From positions 1,629,001 to 1,693,000 of the forward strand of contig NC_069135.1 in assembly GCF_026914265.1 (NCBI RefSeq): DNA of 64,000 nt, written 5' to 3'. This document shows, in pieces, positions 34,063 through 47,385 of the stretch. Positions within the stretch are counted from its first letter, which is position 1. Each line of letters opens with the position of its first letter. The notes below the pieces were generated by a model. It was not told where the DNA came from. It was given only the letters and a program-made list of their open reading frames with translations, and searched no databases. Position numbers and translations under genes: made by a program. The stretch comes from Mya arenaria. Its lineage: Eukaryota > Mollusca > Bivalvia > Myida > Myidae.

Positions 34063-36668
34063 AACCTCTTTACTCAGAAGGGGTGTGTTTAAAAACAGTT
34101 ACCTCTTGACTCAGAAGGGGTGTGTTTAAAAACAGTTACCTCTTGACTCAGAAGGGGTGTGTTTAAAAACAGTTACCTCTTGACTCAGAAGGGGTGTGTT
34201 TAAAAACAGTTACCCTCTTGACTCAGAATGGGTGTTTTTAAAATCAGTTAACTCTTGACTCAGAAGGGGTGTGTTTAAAAACAGTTACCCTCTTGACTCA
34301 GAATGGGTGTGTTTAAAACAGTTAACTCTTGACTCAGAAGGGGTGTGTTTAAAACAGTTAACTCTTGACTCAGAATGGCAAAAGGGGTGTGTTTAAAAAC
34401 AGTTACCTCTTGACTCAGAAGGGGTGTGTTTAAAAACAGTTACCTCTTGACTCAGAAGGGGTGTGTTTAAAAACAGTTACCCTCTTGACTCAGAATGGGT
34501 GTTTTTAAAATCAGTTAACTCTTGACTCAGAAGGGGTGTGTTTAAAAACAGTTACCCTCTTGACTCAGAATGGATGTGTTTAAAACAGTTAACTCTTGAC
34601 TCAGAAGGGGTGTGTTTAAAAACAGTTACCTCTTGACTCAGAAGGGGTGTGTTTAAAAACAGTTACCTCTTGACTCAGAAAGGGGGTGTTTAAAACATTT
34701 AACTCTTGACTCAGAAGGGGGGTGTTTAAAACAGTTACCTCTTGACTCAGAAGGGGGGTGTTTAAAACAGTTAACTCTTGACTCAGAATGGGTGTGTTTA
34801 ATACAGTTAACTCTTGACTCAGAAGGGGGGTGTTTAAAAACAGTTAACTCTTGACTCAGAACGGGGGTGTTTAAAACAGTTAACTCTTGACTCAGAAGGG
34901 CAGAAGGGGTGTGTTTAAAAACAGTTACCCTCTTGACTCAGAATGGGTGTGTTTAAAACAGTTAACTCTTGACTCAGAAGGGGTGTGTTTAAAACAGTTA
35001 ACTCTTGACTCAGAAGGGGGGGGGGGGTGTTTAAAACAGTTAACTCTTGACTCAAAAGGGCAGAAGGGGTGTGTTTAAAAACAGTTACCCTCTTGACTCA
35101 GAATGGGTGTGTTTAAAACAGTTAACTCTTGACTCAGAAGGGGGGTGTTTAAAACAGTTAACTCTTGACTCAAAAGGACAGAAGGGTGTGTTTAAAAACA
35201 GTTACCCTCTTGACTCAGAATGGGTGTGTTTAAAACAGTTAACTCTTGACTCAGAAGAGGGGTGTTTAAAACAGTTAACTCTTGACTCAAAAGGGCAGAA
35301 GGGTGTGTTTAAAAACAGTTACCCTCTTGACTCAGAATGGGTGTGTTTAAAACAGTTAACTCTTGACTCAGAAGGGGTGTGTTTAAAACAGTTAACTCTT
35401 GACTCAGAAGGGGGGGTGTTTAAAACAGTTAACTCTTGACTCAAAAGGGCAGAAGGGGTGTGTTTAAAAACAGTTACCCTCTTGACTCAGAATGGGTGTG
35501 TTTAAAACAGTTAACTCTTGACTCAGAAGGGGGGTGTTTAAAACAGTTAACTCTTGACTCAAAAGGGCAGAAGGGTGTGTTTAAAAACAGTTACCCTCTT
35601 GACTCAGAATGGGTGTGTTTAAAACAGTTAACTCTTGACTCAGAAGGGGAGTGTTTAAAACAGTTAACTCTTGACTCAAAAGGGCAGAAGGGTGTGTTTA
35701 AAAACAGTTACCCTCTTGACTCAGAATGGGTGTGTTTAAAACAGTTAACTCTTGACTCAAAAGGGCAGAGGGGGGGTGTTTAAAAACAGTTACCCTCTTG
35801 ACTCAGAATGGGTGTGTTTAAAACAGTTAACTCTTGACTCAGAAGGGGTGTGTTTAAAAACAGTTACCTCTTGACTCAGAAGGGGGGTGTTTAAAAACAG
35901 TTACCTCTTGACTCAGAAGGGGTGTGTTTAAAAACAGTTCCCTCTTGACTCAGAAGGGGGGTGTTTAAAACAGTTAACTCTTGACTCAGAAGGGGGGTGT
36001 TTAAAAACAGTTAACTCTTGACTCAGAAGGGGGGTGTTTAAAACAGTTAACTCTTGACTCAGAAGGGCAGAAGGGGTGTGTTTAAAAACAGTTACCCTCT
36101 TGACTCAGAATGGGTGTGTTTAAAACAGTTAACTCTTGACTCAGAAGGGGTGTGTTTAAAACAGTTAACTCTTGACTCAGAAGGGGGGTGTTTAAAACAG
36201 TTAACTCTTGACTCAAAAGGGCAGAAGGGGTGTGTTTAAAAACAGTTACCCTCTTGACTCAGAATGGGTGTGTTTAAAACAGTTAACTCTTGACTCAGAA
36301 GGGGGGTGTTTAAAACAGTTAACTCTTGACTCAAAAGGGCAGAAGGGTGTGTTTAAAAACAGTTACCCTCTTGACTCAGAATGGGTGTGTTTAAAACAGT
36401 TAACTCTTGACTCAGAAGGGGGGTGTTTAAAACAGTTAACTCTTGACTCAAAAGGGCAGAAGGGTGTGTTTAAAAACAGTTACCCTCTTGACTCAGAATG
36501 GGTGTGTTTAAAACAGTTAACTCTTGACTCAAAAGGGCAGAAGGGGGTGTTTAAAAACAGTTACCCTCTTGACTCAGAATGGGTGTGTTTAAAACAGTTA
36601 ACTCTTGACTCAGAAGAGGTCTGTTTAAAACGAATAATTACCTCTTGACTCAGAAGAGGTCTGTTTGT
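34063..36668 (+). repeat. 37-bp minisatellite with AP-1 site, expanded copy 2 array
   Basis: About 70 units of the same 36-38 bp repeat, nearly all with TGACTCA. From about 34880 on the units form a higher-order pattern of about 112-120 bp: a gggtgtgtttaaaaacagtt unit, an aatgggtgtg unit, a ggggggtgttt unit, then caaaagggcagaag. G-runs vary from 3 to 11. Long open frames across it are a by-product of the repeat, not genes. Confidence 0.97.
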
Positions 36669-36746
36669 TACAAAAAAATGCTTGTAGCCTTCTCTTGATG
36701 CATGGGAGATGTATAGTCTATGAGTCTACAATCATGCAAAGGCACA

Positions 36747-37409
36747 GTGACCCCGTTTGACTGTCCGAGAGGCCCAGTACTCCTCGCAAGGCGTCATTCA
36801 GCCGAGGTTCCGCCTGGGAGGGAATCTAAAGGATGCTGGCTGGTGTTTAACACTTAGAAGAGGAAAGTTAATTTACAAACACTCTTATTTCGTTAGTCCT
36901 CATTCTGATGGCATAATAAACCGTAACTTATTTCGCCATGTTCATAAGTTCATCTCCGCCTCGAAAAGGTTTTCGTTATCTATTACAAAGGCATACTCGG
37001 GATTGTCCCCGAAACACGAGCCCAAACCAGTTCACATATCCTACTTCTTACTACCTATTTCTCTCCTGACATCTCCTTTCTCTACCACAACCGGTTAAAA
37101 CTCCGCATAAAGAATCTGTATACCTTCTCTTATTCTCCCTTTTGTCTTTTCTACCGATTCTTTCCTATTTAAGTTAATTTCACTTATGAATAAAATATAC
37201 TTTACTGTCGATGCTTTTTTTATACATAACGATACATTTGTGACTTCCGATAACCTTACCACATGTATTTTTCTATATTACTATAAGTTGTTTATATACC
37301 ATATCGATGTATTAATGATATAAATAGGGAGAGAAGTCAGCTATCTCTTAAGTCCTTTACCCTGTATACTTTTAACATGCTGATATATTAACAACATATG
37401 AATGAATAC
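36747..37409. other. No gene seen
   Basis: A 113-codon open frame at 36757-37098 shows no domain I recognise and no repeat or splice support; I do not call it a gene. The rest is AT-rich. Confidence 0.4.
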
Positions 37410-37665
37410 TGTTTAAACCAAGAGGAAATGGTATCTTTGAACACATTTACCATCCCTAACCCGCTTGAAAAGTGAAACATCTAAATATTAAACAGTTATA
37501 ACTTTGCTCAGAGGAGGTCTGTTTAAAACAAATGTTTATTTCTTGACTCAGAAGAGGTGTGTTTGTTAGATGCCTTTCCTTGGTACAAAAATGGATGGAG
37601 GTATCTGCGAACATATTAACCATTTCCTACCTGCGTGTAATGTGGGTAACCTCGCCATAGCCAGT
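37410..37665 (+). repeat. Diverged, unexpanded relative of the minisatellite flank
   Basis: Matches the sequence beside the 37-bp arrays: ggaaatggtatctttgaaca, then two single minisatellite-like units (tttgctcagaggaggtctgt and tcttgactcagaagaggtgt), then ggtatctgcgaacatatta and accatttcctacctgc. Only two units are present, so this looks like an old copy in which the array never expanded. Confidence 0.75.
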
Positions 37666-39822
37666 CACAAGTCTGGGTGAAAAACAGGGAGTTACCACTT
37701 ATCCATGGCTAAAACACTTTTATCTCATGTTTTGAAAAAAAATACAATTCAGCAATTTATGACACGAGTGTAATAAAAAAAAATCTTTTTCGTTTAAACA
37801 TATTTTATTGAGCAAAATTAATCGACGTTTCAATACAAATACATAATCAAATTTCAGGATAAACGGTAGAAATAAACTAAACCTCTTCAATCCCACCCCC
37901 TCTCACATTTGTAAACAAAATGAATCGAACTTTCTATTAAGTTGCTGAAATGTCTGCAAAGTCGGATGGTAAAGAAAAAATGCGATGAACTTCCAAGTAC
38001 AACTTTTGGACCGTAATGTAAACAAATACATTAGTTTTTCAATGACAAAAAAATGTACACTTATACCAGTTAGTGATTCCTTTTAAGTTTGGCGTTGTGG
38101 CTGTATTATCGGGTACCATCGCTATACCCACAATGAATAGCAACTAACCTTGTCAATCCTAAATTCAATCCGAAGTTGGTGTACTGGCGGTAATTTAATT
38201 TCAAATTTAGCACATAGTTAACCAGTTTTTCGTCTATTAAATAATCTTTGTTAAATGACACACTTTTCTTTGATCCAATACAATTAATTATTTTTGGAAT
38301 CTGATTGGAGTAAAAAAATGGTCAAGAAACAGTAATCATATAATTATATAGATGTTGTGAAAGGATTGTTAAGCCCCATCTACATATCTGAGATTGCAAC
38401 GCCCATTATCAGATGATTTGCATTAAATATTCATAAAAAATAGATATTTAAAAAAAAGAAAAGATATTTTAAAAAATACAACACTATCTTAATACTAGTT
38501 ATAAATACAGAATTTCAACTATTCCAAATATGCCGAGTTGAGTGCATTATTGTACAGCGTATTGGCTCAGCCTCCACGCTTTGGCTCAAGCTCCCTGGCT
38601 TTTGGCTCTAGCTCAACCCAGAAAATGAGTATAAACATGCCAGGCGGTCATTTTTATTCACGACGAAATAAAAGCAATCGATAATACTGGTTTAATATTA
38701 AATGTAAGCTTCTTGAGTGAAATTCAGCTGAAAATTGTTGAAAATGTTCTTCTTTCGTTTGTAAACATGCATGTGTTTGATGGGAGAACCGGTCTTATAA
38801 CTCCATAAACAATATGTTTACAAAATAATCGAAATGCGTGTGAAGAGTAAACATATTTATATGGCACTGCATTCCCGATTTCTCATATAAGCCCACATAA
38901 TTGTGATATTAGATAAAATAACGAGTCATACTTACCGTTTTATGATGATATCCGTTCTTTTGCTCTAGCTCGGAAGTGGCATTGACTCTTTTTATACACA
39001 GCTCCTAGAGCTGGAGCCACTGTTTTGCACTTGTGTACAATATCTGCCCGGAATATATCTTCCAGCTGAGGCAAAGGCTGTAAACATCACTGGTTTTAAA
39101 TCATACCTCTATTATTGAACCCATTTTTTTTTCGATTGGCGAAGCATAGAACGTAGAACTGATGTGTTAAACGACCACCAGAAATGTTCAACCGTCGATG
39201 CCAGCCTGCAGTCACATAATGATAATACTATGAACACTTGAATAACTTGTCAATGTATAATTAATAATAACTGAGAGTAGAATTTCAATTTCTTAGGCCA
39301 TTGTTGCCAGCGAAAATAGAATTAGGACTAAGATGAATAAAACAAGAAAAATATTGTAAAGCTCCGCTGAAGGCCGTAGTACGTTGATTTACTTGATTAT
39401 AATTGCGAATTGGCATATCCAGGTCTCCGTGTGGATGGAGAATACATGTATATATAAAACCAATCGACCCCTGTAAAGTTGAGGATACTTTTCTCTGAGT
39501 GATCTTAGGGTGCGCGCGTTACTATATGTTTAATATTTTAATGTTTAAAATGTTACGAAATGTTTTTCAAGTTTATCACTCTTTAAATTCAACTTCAATA
39601 TTCGGCCTTATGGTATGTCGGTAGACAGACTGTTCACCTGCGCATGTTCGTTTTAAATGTGTATGTATTGATTTTGAATAAGCTTCGGTATCTTTCATTA
39701 GAACCATTAATTTTTACATGTATTTCATGATATATCAAAATAATTGTACTTATTGTAGAAATCTTATTTGGGAGTAAGAGTGCCTCTTTAAGCATTTGTC
39801 TGATAATGTTAAAAGCAAACAC

Positions 39823-39894
<72 letters not shown>

Positions 39895-41400
39895 CACATG
39901 TTCACGATTGGGTATTGAAGGCATAATGTGTATCACTTTTTAGTTGTCCGTAATGGCCATTGGCTCTTTCTAACTGTTTGTCTGTTGTGGATGATTTTCT
40001 CGAACGTACGAGTAGCGTAAGAAAATAAGGCATACATGTATTTTTTATCAAAATTGGTGTAGGCAGCTTTGTAATGCTTGGGGAAAAGCAAGAATAATGC
40101 CCAAATGTATTGGCAACAATTATGTGCGGACTTTCGACTAGCTCTTGTCGATCACTTCCGCGTTCTGATTGTTGACATATTTAACCGCTCACTTTCATAT
40201 CCCTCCTTAAACTTATGATAGTGGAGCTTTAAAAGATACGTTTCAACCCCTTACCCTAACGGCTACTCGGTTTAAGGGCCATCTATCGCTGGCCGGGAGT
40301 GTTTGGTTTATGATAAGGCACAAGGAAATTTGCTCACACAGTGTTGACTTAATTTCCGATCATTTTGAAGCCGAAATTATGTCTATAACTACTGAGTCGG
40401 TAATATATATTTAGCGACTCAGTTTTGTCCTGTTTCGACAGCGTGATAAATTAAAATTATCTTTAAATTTTATACTATACTTGTTACTAGATCGATGTCA
40501 AACTTTGCGTGTGCATTATTACCCATGATAAATCACTAGTAAATATATGAACACGGCATACATACAGCTGATTTATTAAATGTTAACAGCGTCGTTGGAC
40601 TTTTAACTTGATTATACTTCCTCTTCATGGAACACAATTACTGGACTTCATTGTTTTATACCGACTTTCTCGATTAATGGTACTTGAAACATGGACGGTT
40701 ATATAATGACAAAATCTTCCTTTTCAGATGGTACTGTTTATAATATCTAGTTGGGATTTAACGAAGGACAATAAATGGCCGGTAAGCAAATTTCATATTT
40801 CAATACTTTGTGAAATAATTGCCAGGACATAATGTGCTTCAAACTGGTATCACATGTGCACAATAGAAGCCGACGAATACGTACACTTCTAAACGCTCAT
40901 TAAAATCACACTACACATTATTATCGGCAAATTACGTTTAAACTCACTTATTTTACAAAGATTGTGAAACAAGTTGTTGCAACATTAAATTTTTCTATCA
41001 TTTGGCACGATGTAACGCGGGTGTGGGTTACCTTTATTTATGAACTTCATATAAGTTACTTCTTTCTCTCAATATGCATTTTAAAGTACATGCATACTTT
41101 GCATAACATTCAAGAACACCTTCATAGACAGTTGAAATTTTATTTAAGTTCAACGCTGCAGACGGTTGCTTAATGAATACAATGTCATGCATTCGTGTAA
41201 CATCTTGTCTTTAAATGAATTTTTGGCTACTAGCAGTATCTGAATATCTAGTTACGACTTAGTAACTGGTAATTTATACAGCTAGATAATTATCGCGAAA
41301 ATTAAGTGTTAAACGCGAAATAATTCGCGGACGTTATCAGGTAATATTACGGCAGTAATATGATACCATAAAATAACCTCCCCGATTTGTTTTTCTCTTT
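37666..41400. other. Intergenic, no gene seen; one TA microsatellite
   Basis: AT-rich. Words related to ggctctagctc and gagctggagcc recur at 38565-38620 and 38960-39025 in opposite orientation and may be ends of a foldback element. A segment at 39660-39800 is related to one inside the LINE at 60285-60415. No exon recognised, though upstream exons of receptor A might lie here. Confidence 0.4.
39826..39891. repeat. (TA)n microsatellite
   Basis: Uninterrupted TA dinucleotides for about 66 bp. Confidence 0.98.
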
Positions 41401-41789
41401 TTCTCAATGATATTGAGCTTCAGTTACAACAAGGTTTAAATGCAGGTCTGACAGTTGGTGAGATTTCGGTTTATTTAATGTTATTCGCAGACGATGCAGC
41501 TATTTTGTCGGAAACTAAGAAAGGCCTGCAGGAATCATTGAATAATTTATGTACCTATTGTTGTAAATGGAATCTGACGGTCAATGTGGAAAAGACTAAA
41601 ATTGTCGTGTTTAGAAAAGGTGGTCGGTTAGCTAGAAATGATATATGGACGTACAACGATCAAGCTGTTGAAACTGTCAATTCCTTCAACTATCTGGTGT
41701 AGTATTTTCCTATGGTGGATCTTTTATGCAGGCGGCTAATACACTGGCTGGCAAGGCATTGCGGTCTATGAACTCGCAGGGGCAACATT

Positions 41790-43318
<1,529 letters not shown>

Positions 43319-43788
43319 TTTAAGGCTTTAATCAAACGTAACCAGGTCCATATTGGTATAATTTTCAACTTGTTTGATGCATTTGTTTTGTCAATTCTTA
43401 ACTATAATTCAGAAGTGTGGGGCTATATTCAGCCAGAGGCGATAGATAGAGTACATAGGAAATTTTGCAAGTGGGTACTTAATGTCAAGCGCTCCACAAA
43501 TTCATTGTCACTTTATGGAGAGCTAGGCAGATTTCCGCTATATATTGAGAGACATATTCGCTTCATTAAGTATTTCCTAAAATTATACAAAAAGAAAAAA
43601 GATAATTGTATCCTCAGGGCAATATTACAGGATCAATTCAGGGATCTTGATGATAATCCACAGACTATAAACTGGGTCTCAAAAGTAAGAAGTATACTTC
43701 AGTCAGCGGGTTATGCAGATGTGTGGTTATTCCCTGAGTCGGTTAATATAAATTCATTTGTCCCCATGTTTAGAAATAAATTAAGAGA

Positions 43789-44066
43789 CAGGGGCGGATC
43801 CAGGAATCAACGTTAGAGGGGGCGTAGCTTAGGGGCGCAACCTTTTGACATGCACCCCTCCCTCTGAACCGAAAGTTTATGGCATAAACTGTTTGCATAT
43901 GGATTGGGGGTTAAGCAATCATGAAAAATTAACAATTTGTAGTTGGAAATGATGCATTATGAGCGTATTTTATAATTTTTTATCTCCTAAATTGACATAA
44001 AAAGTAAACTTTGACGATTTTAGAGGGGGCGCGCGCCGGATGCGCCCCCCTCTAAATCCGCTAGTG
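43789..44066 (+). mobile_element. MITE (278 bp) with 5-bp target duplication, copy 1
   Basis: Ends caggggcggatccag and ctaaatccgctagtg are inverted repeats; agaga is duplicated on both sides (43784-43788 and 44067-44071). Taking out the element and one agaga keeps the LINE reading frame continuous, so the borders are exact. A second copy in the other orientation is at 48016-48302. The 5-bp duplication and CA...TG ends would fit a hAT-like subgroup, but that is inference. Confidence 0.92.
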
Positions 44067-44832
44067 AGAGATATATACATAATTAGTTGGCGAGCTACCA
44101 TGGAGACACATTCATCATCGTATTTATATAAGGAAGTTAAACATACGTTCCGATTGTCTAACTACATGGTATTACTGGATAATATAAAATATAGAAATGT
44201 TTTAGCTAAACTCATATTGTCCTCGCATAATTTGTATATTGAACTAGGTAGACATAACAACATCCCTAGACAATATCGAAAATGCACACGGTGTCATTTA
44301 AACGATAAAGAAGACGAGTTTCATTTTGTTCTTGTCTGCCCAATGTATAGTAATATCCGACAGACTTATATCCCTAGTTACTATGTTAGAAATCCCAGTA
44401 TGTTTAAATTTATATCATTACTAAATTCTGATATTAAAACTCTGTTAATAAAATTAGCTATTTTCTGTATTAAAGCTTTTAAGATAAGAGACATAAATAT
44501 TTGATATATTTTATAAGACATTCTCACATTATATTGCTGTTAAATGTGTTAGTTTTGTGTATACCATTATGGATTGTTGGTATAGTTACCAAAATATCCA
44601 TATGCATTACTTATTTGTTACATGCATTACTTATTTATCACATGCATGCTATTTTTCATTTTTTTCATTCTGTGTTTATAACGATGAGCTGTATATGCTT
44701 AAGTTAAATAAACATTCTGTTCTGTTCATAAAATGGGTATAATTTGAACCTAAATACCCTAAATAAAATACCCTAGATAAGGAAGAATGTGTGCAAAACT
44801 TAAAAAACACCATGCTGTCTGTATTATTTCAG

Positions 44833-44932
44833 AAGACTGTGGCGGCCTTGTGGCAGGGTTGTCCGTGTTTTTCTATCTTCTGGGCGTTGCCACGGCAACC
44901 CTCGTGCTCGTCCTCCTTCCATCCATACACAG
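44833..44932 (+). CDS. Receptor A exon: transmembrane helix
   Basis: Acceptor gtattatttcag ends at 44832 and donor gtaaac starts at 44933; 100 bp, phase 1 in and phase 2 out. It begins DCGGLVAG and ends PSIHR, with about 25 hydrophobic residues between. Confidence 0.82.
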
Positions 44933-46053
44933 GTAAACATTGTCGTCGTCATTTTCATCATCACATTCCTGTCGACACTCTTCATCGCCGTCCCCATATA
45001 ACTAACTTTATGATATTACATGTATAAAGTTTATAACATATCAATACCTGTTCCATGATATGCCTGGCGAACATGATCTCCATGCATGATCAAGCTTCAA
45101 ACTGACATTGTCATCATTCTGTTTTTTTGCAGACGACTAATTTCGTTGTTTGACCGATGTTGTCGTCGAAATACGCCTTCTACCGCCGTCGACAATGGTG
45201 CCATTAAGCCGCAGGGGAACAATTATGCTGAAATCGACCCGGTAGAAAGTTCAACACGATTTTATCAAAAATTCTATTTAAGGATATAAGTAGTGGGTTT
45301 TCTTGAAATGAAACCGGCAATAAATCTTCCTTGTAAACAATCATTTACGTCATATTATAAAGTAAATGAATCACCACATTGTAGTATATTGTGAAGAAAA
45401 TATTGTTCATGTACTTTCTTGTACGTATGCATGTATAGGTTTGTGTTTGCTTATATGTCATAACGCATTTATAAATTTGCGCCTGGCACAAATAGATACT
45501 GTTTCTTTTTCTTAATCCACATTCTCTGTTAAATTGATTAAATAAACTTGCTTTCTTCCTATCATTCTCACAGAACTTGACTCGGACGTGGATGCGAAGC
45601 CCAGAGCACAATAAGAAGGTCGTCGTAGACTTGAGGCCACTGAACAACCCGGGCTCGGCGGAGGAAGCCCGCTACTCGTACGCTCGAGAACCCAAAGCCT
45701 ACGAAAACGTCGCCATGAAACAGGAAGCGCTGAAACGCTTCTCATGTCACACATACTGTATAGTGGAGCCAGGCGGCAGTAAGCGACTTCCCGTCAGATT
45801 AATTGACACTTTAAAGCCGGAAGCCGTGAGCTCAGATCCGCAACACGTGTATTTCGTTTTAGAGCCCGGATCAAACAAAGTGACTCCTGTGAACGTGTCT
45901 GAAGACCGTGGTACCCTGCAGACGTCGCCTGATCACATTTACTTCGTACTAGAGCCGGGCCATGTTCAAGAAACGGAAGAAGCGGAGCCGTACGCCGTCA
46001 ATGATCTGAATGAGGACCACGCGTATTTCATTCTGGAAAAACAGGGGAATTGA
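44833..46053 (+). CDS. Receptor A: single-pass membrane protein with tyrosine-motif tail (last 3 exons)
   Basis: Exons 44833-44932, 45133-45241 and 45574-46053, with GT/AG borders and phases 1, 2, 0. The first encodes a membrane helix (GLVAGLSVFFYLLGVATATL and on to LPSIHR); the second a basic juxtamembrane part ending NNYAEIDP; the third 159 residues of tail. The tail has the Grb2-type AYENV, then TYCIVEPG, VYFVLEPG, IYFVLEPG and AYFILEKQ about 28-32 residues apart, ending four residues after the last. These YxxL/I/V boxes resemble ITIM/ITAM-like SH2 docking sites. Exon phases and the C-terminal H-x-Y-F-[VI]-L-E match receptor B, so the two are paralogues. Ectodomain exons were not found. 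I cannot name the family; function as a signalling receptor is inference. Confidence 0.82.
45133..45241 (+). CDS. Receptor A exon: juxtamembrane segment
   Basis: Acceptor gtttttttgcag ends at 45132; donor gtagaa at 45242 (weak but in phase; other donors would break the frame). It encodes RLISLFDRCCRRN, a cysteine/arginine-rich membrane-proximal stretch that could be palmitoylated, and ends NYAEIDP, a YxxI box. Phase 2 in, phase 0 out. Confidence 0.78.
45574..46053 (+). CDS. Receptor A terminal exon: repeated tyrosine-motif tail
   Basis: Acceptor cattctcacag ends at 45573; phase 0; stop tga at 46051-46053. Codon use is more GC-rich than the surroundings, as in the other real exons. Four diverged repeats of about 30 residues each begin with Y-[FC]-[VI]-[LV]-E-P/K. 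Confidence 0.88.
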   Translation, partial: NLTRTWMRSPEHNKKVVVDLRPLNNPGSAEEARYSYAREPKAYENVAMKQEALKRFSCHTYCIVEPGGSKRLPVRLIDTLKPEAVSSDPQHVYFVLEPGSNKVTPVNVSEDRGTLQTSPDHIYFVLEPGHVQETEEAEPYAVNDLNEDHAYFILEKQGN

Positions 46054-46659
46054 AGGAGAACATGTTAAATGCAAGAAGGGAAACACTACAGTTTGTGTGC
46101 GTGCGTGTGCCATGAACATGTTTATCAGACTAGCTTCAATTTTAGTTTTCTATGGTTGGTAAATGTTCTTAAATATCAATAGACAGCGTTTCGACCATGC
46201 ACGTCTCGGTACTATATAGCCATTCTGAATGATGCATACCTGAATTGTTCTGCCGTTTTTTTGCAGATTTTCATTTTCCATTTAACCTTTGCGAAGTTTT
46301 AAATTCAAAAGTCTGCCAAACAGCGTTGCATATGTTAGTACATGCGTCGCTGTTGAAATGCGTCAGATTCGATCTCAATGTGTTTCGGGGGAAGACACGC
46401 GTTGATGGTGGCCACACCGTGCTTATTAAAATGTGTAACATTCCATGCAATACGAATGTTTATAAGTATACCAATACATGTAAATGTTGATGATTTGGTC
46501 ATTTGAGATGATTCCAAAATGACTACGGCATTCAAGTTGATGCATTTATATGTACCCCGTTTTAAGATAGCGTATCTTAATTTGATGCACCTGCTTATGT
46601 GAACTAGTATTGTCATGAAAACAATGATAAATGTTTTGTTTTATTTATTTAATCGCATA

Positions 46660-46665
46660 AATAAA
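46660..46665 (+). terminator. Candidate polyadenylation signal AATAAA (receptor A)
   Basis: AATAAA about 610 bases after the receptor A stop, just before the 31-bp minisatellite begins. Confidence 0.5.
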
Positions 46666-46684
46666 GAATTTCACAGAAAGTACA

Positions 46685-47385
46685 GCTACTCAAATGTCCA
46701 TCAAAAAAGGCTGCCTACTGTCACGTGTCTATCAACATAGGCTACGTACTGTCACGTGTACATCAACATAGGCTGCTTACAGTCACAAGTTCATCAACAT
46801 AGGCTGCCTACTGTCACGTGTTCATCAACATAGGCTGCCTACTGTCACGTGTTCATCAACATTGGCTACCTACTGTCACGTGTTCATCAACATAGACTGC
46901 CTACTGTCACGTGTTCATCATCATAGGCTGCCTACTGTCACGTGTTCATCAACATAGGCTGCCTATTGTCACGTGTACATCAACATAGGCTGCCTATTTT
47001 CACTTGTTCATCAACATAGGCTGCCTATTGTCACGTGTTCATCAACATAGGCTGCCTATTGTCACATGTTCATCAACATAGGCTGCCTATTGTCACGTGT
47101 ACATCAACATAGGCTGCCTATTGTCACGTGTTCATCAACATAGGCTGCCTATTGTCACATGTTCATCAACATAGTCTGCCTACTGTCACGTGTACATCGA
47201 CATAGGCTGCCTACTGTCACGTTTTCATCAACATAGGCTGCCTACTGTCACGTGTACATCAACATAGGCCGTCTACTGTTACGTGAAACTCAACATAGGC
47301 TGTTTTCTGTCACATGTCAATGAAAATAGGCTGCCTACTGTCACGTGTTCATCAACATAGCCCGCATACTTTCACATGTATTTAG
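46685..47385. repeat. 31-bp minisatellite with E-box
   Basis: About 22 units, core tcatcaacataggctgccta then ctgtcacgtgt. Most units carry CACGTG, the canonical E-box; some have CACATG. It lies between receptor A and receptor B. Confidence 0.96.

Larger units (their letters stand above)
32138..36746. repeat. Direct segmental duplication, copy 2 (about 4.6 kb)
   Basis: Begins ataagttacattaaacgcta and ends atcatgcaaaggcaca. It is longer than copy 1 mainly because its minisatellite array is more than twice as long. The non-repetitive parts differ from copy 1 by few substitutions, so the duplication is recent relative to the surrounding composite repeat. Confidence 0.95.

Noticed and set aside
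30625..36648. Open frames with repeated QLTLDSEGG-type peptides
   Set aside because: They run through the 37-bp minisatellite and its higher-order repeat; no start context, no conserved length, unit sizes vary out of frame.
36757..37098. 113-codon open frame after the segmental duplication
   Set aside because: No domain, no splice or repeat support and no codon pattern like the real exons here.
38565..39025. Inverted ggctctagctc / gagctggagcc words as a transposon
   Set aside because: The match between the two sides is too loose and short to define ends.
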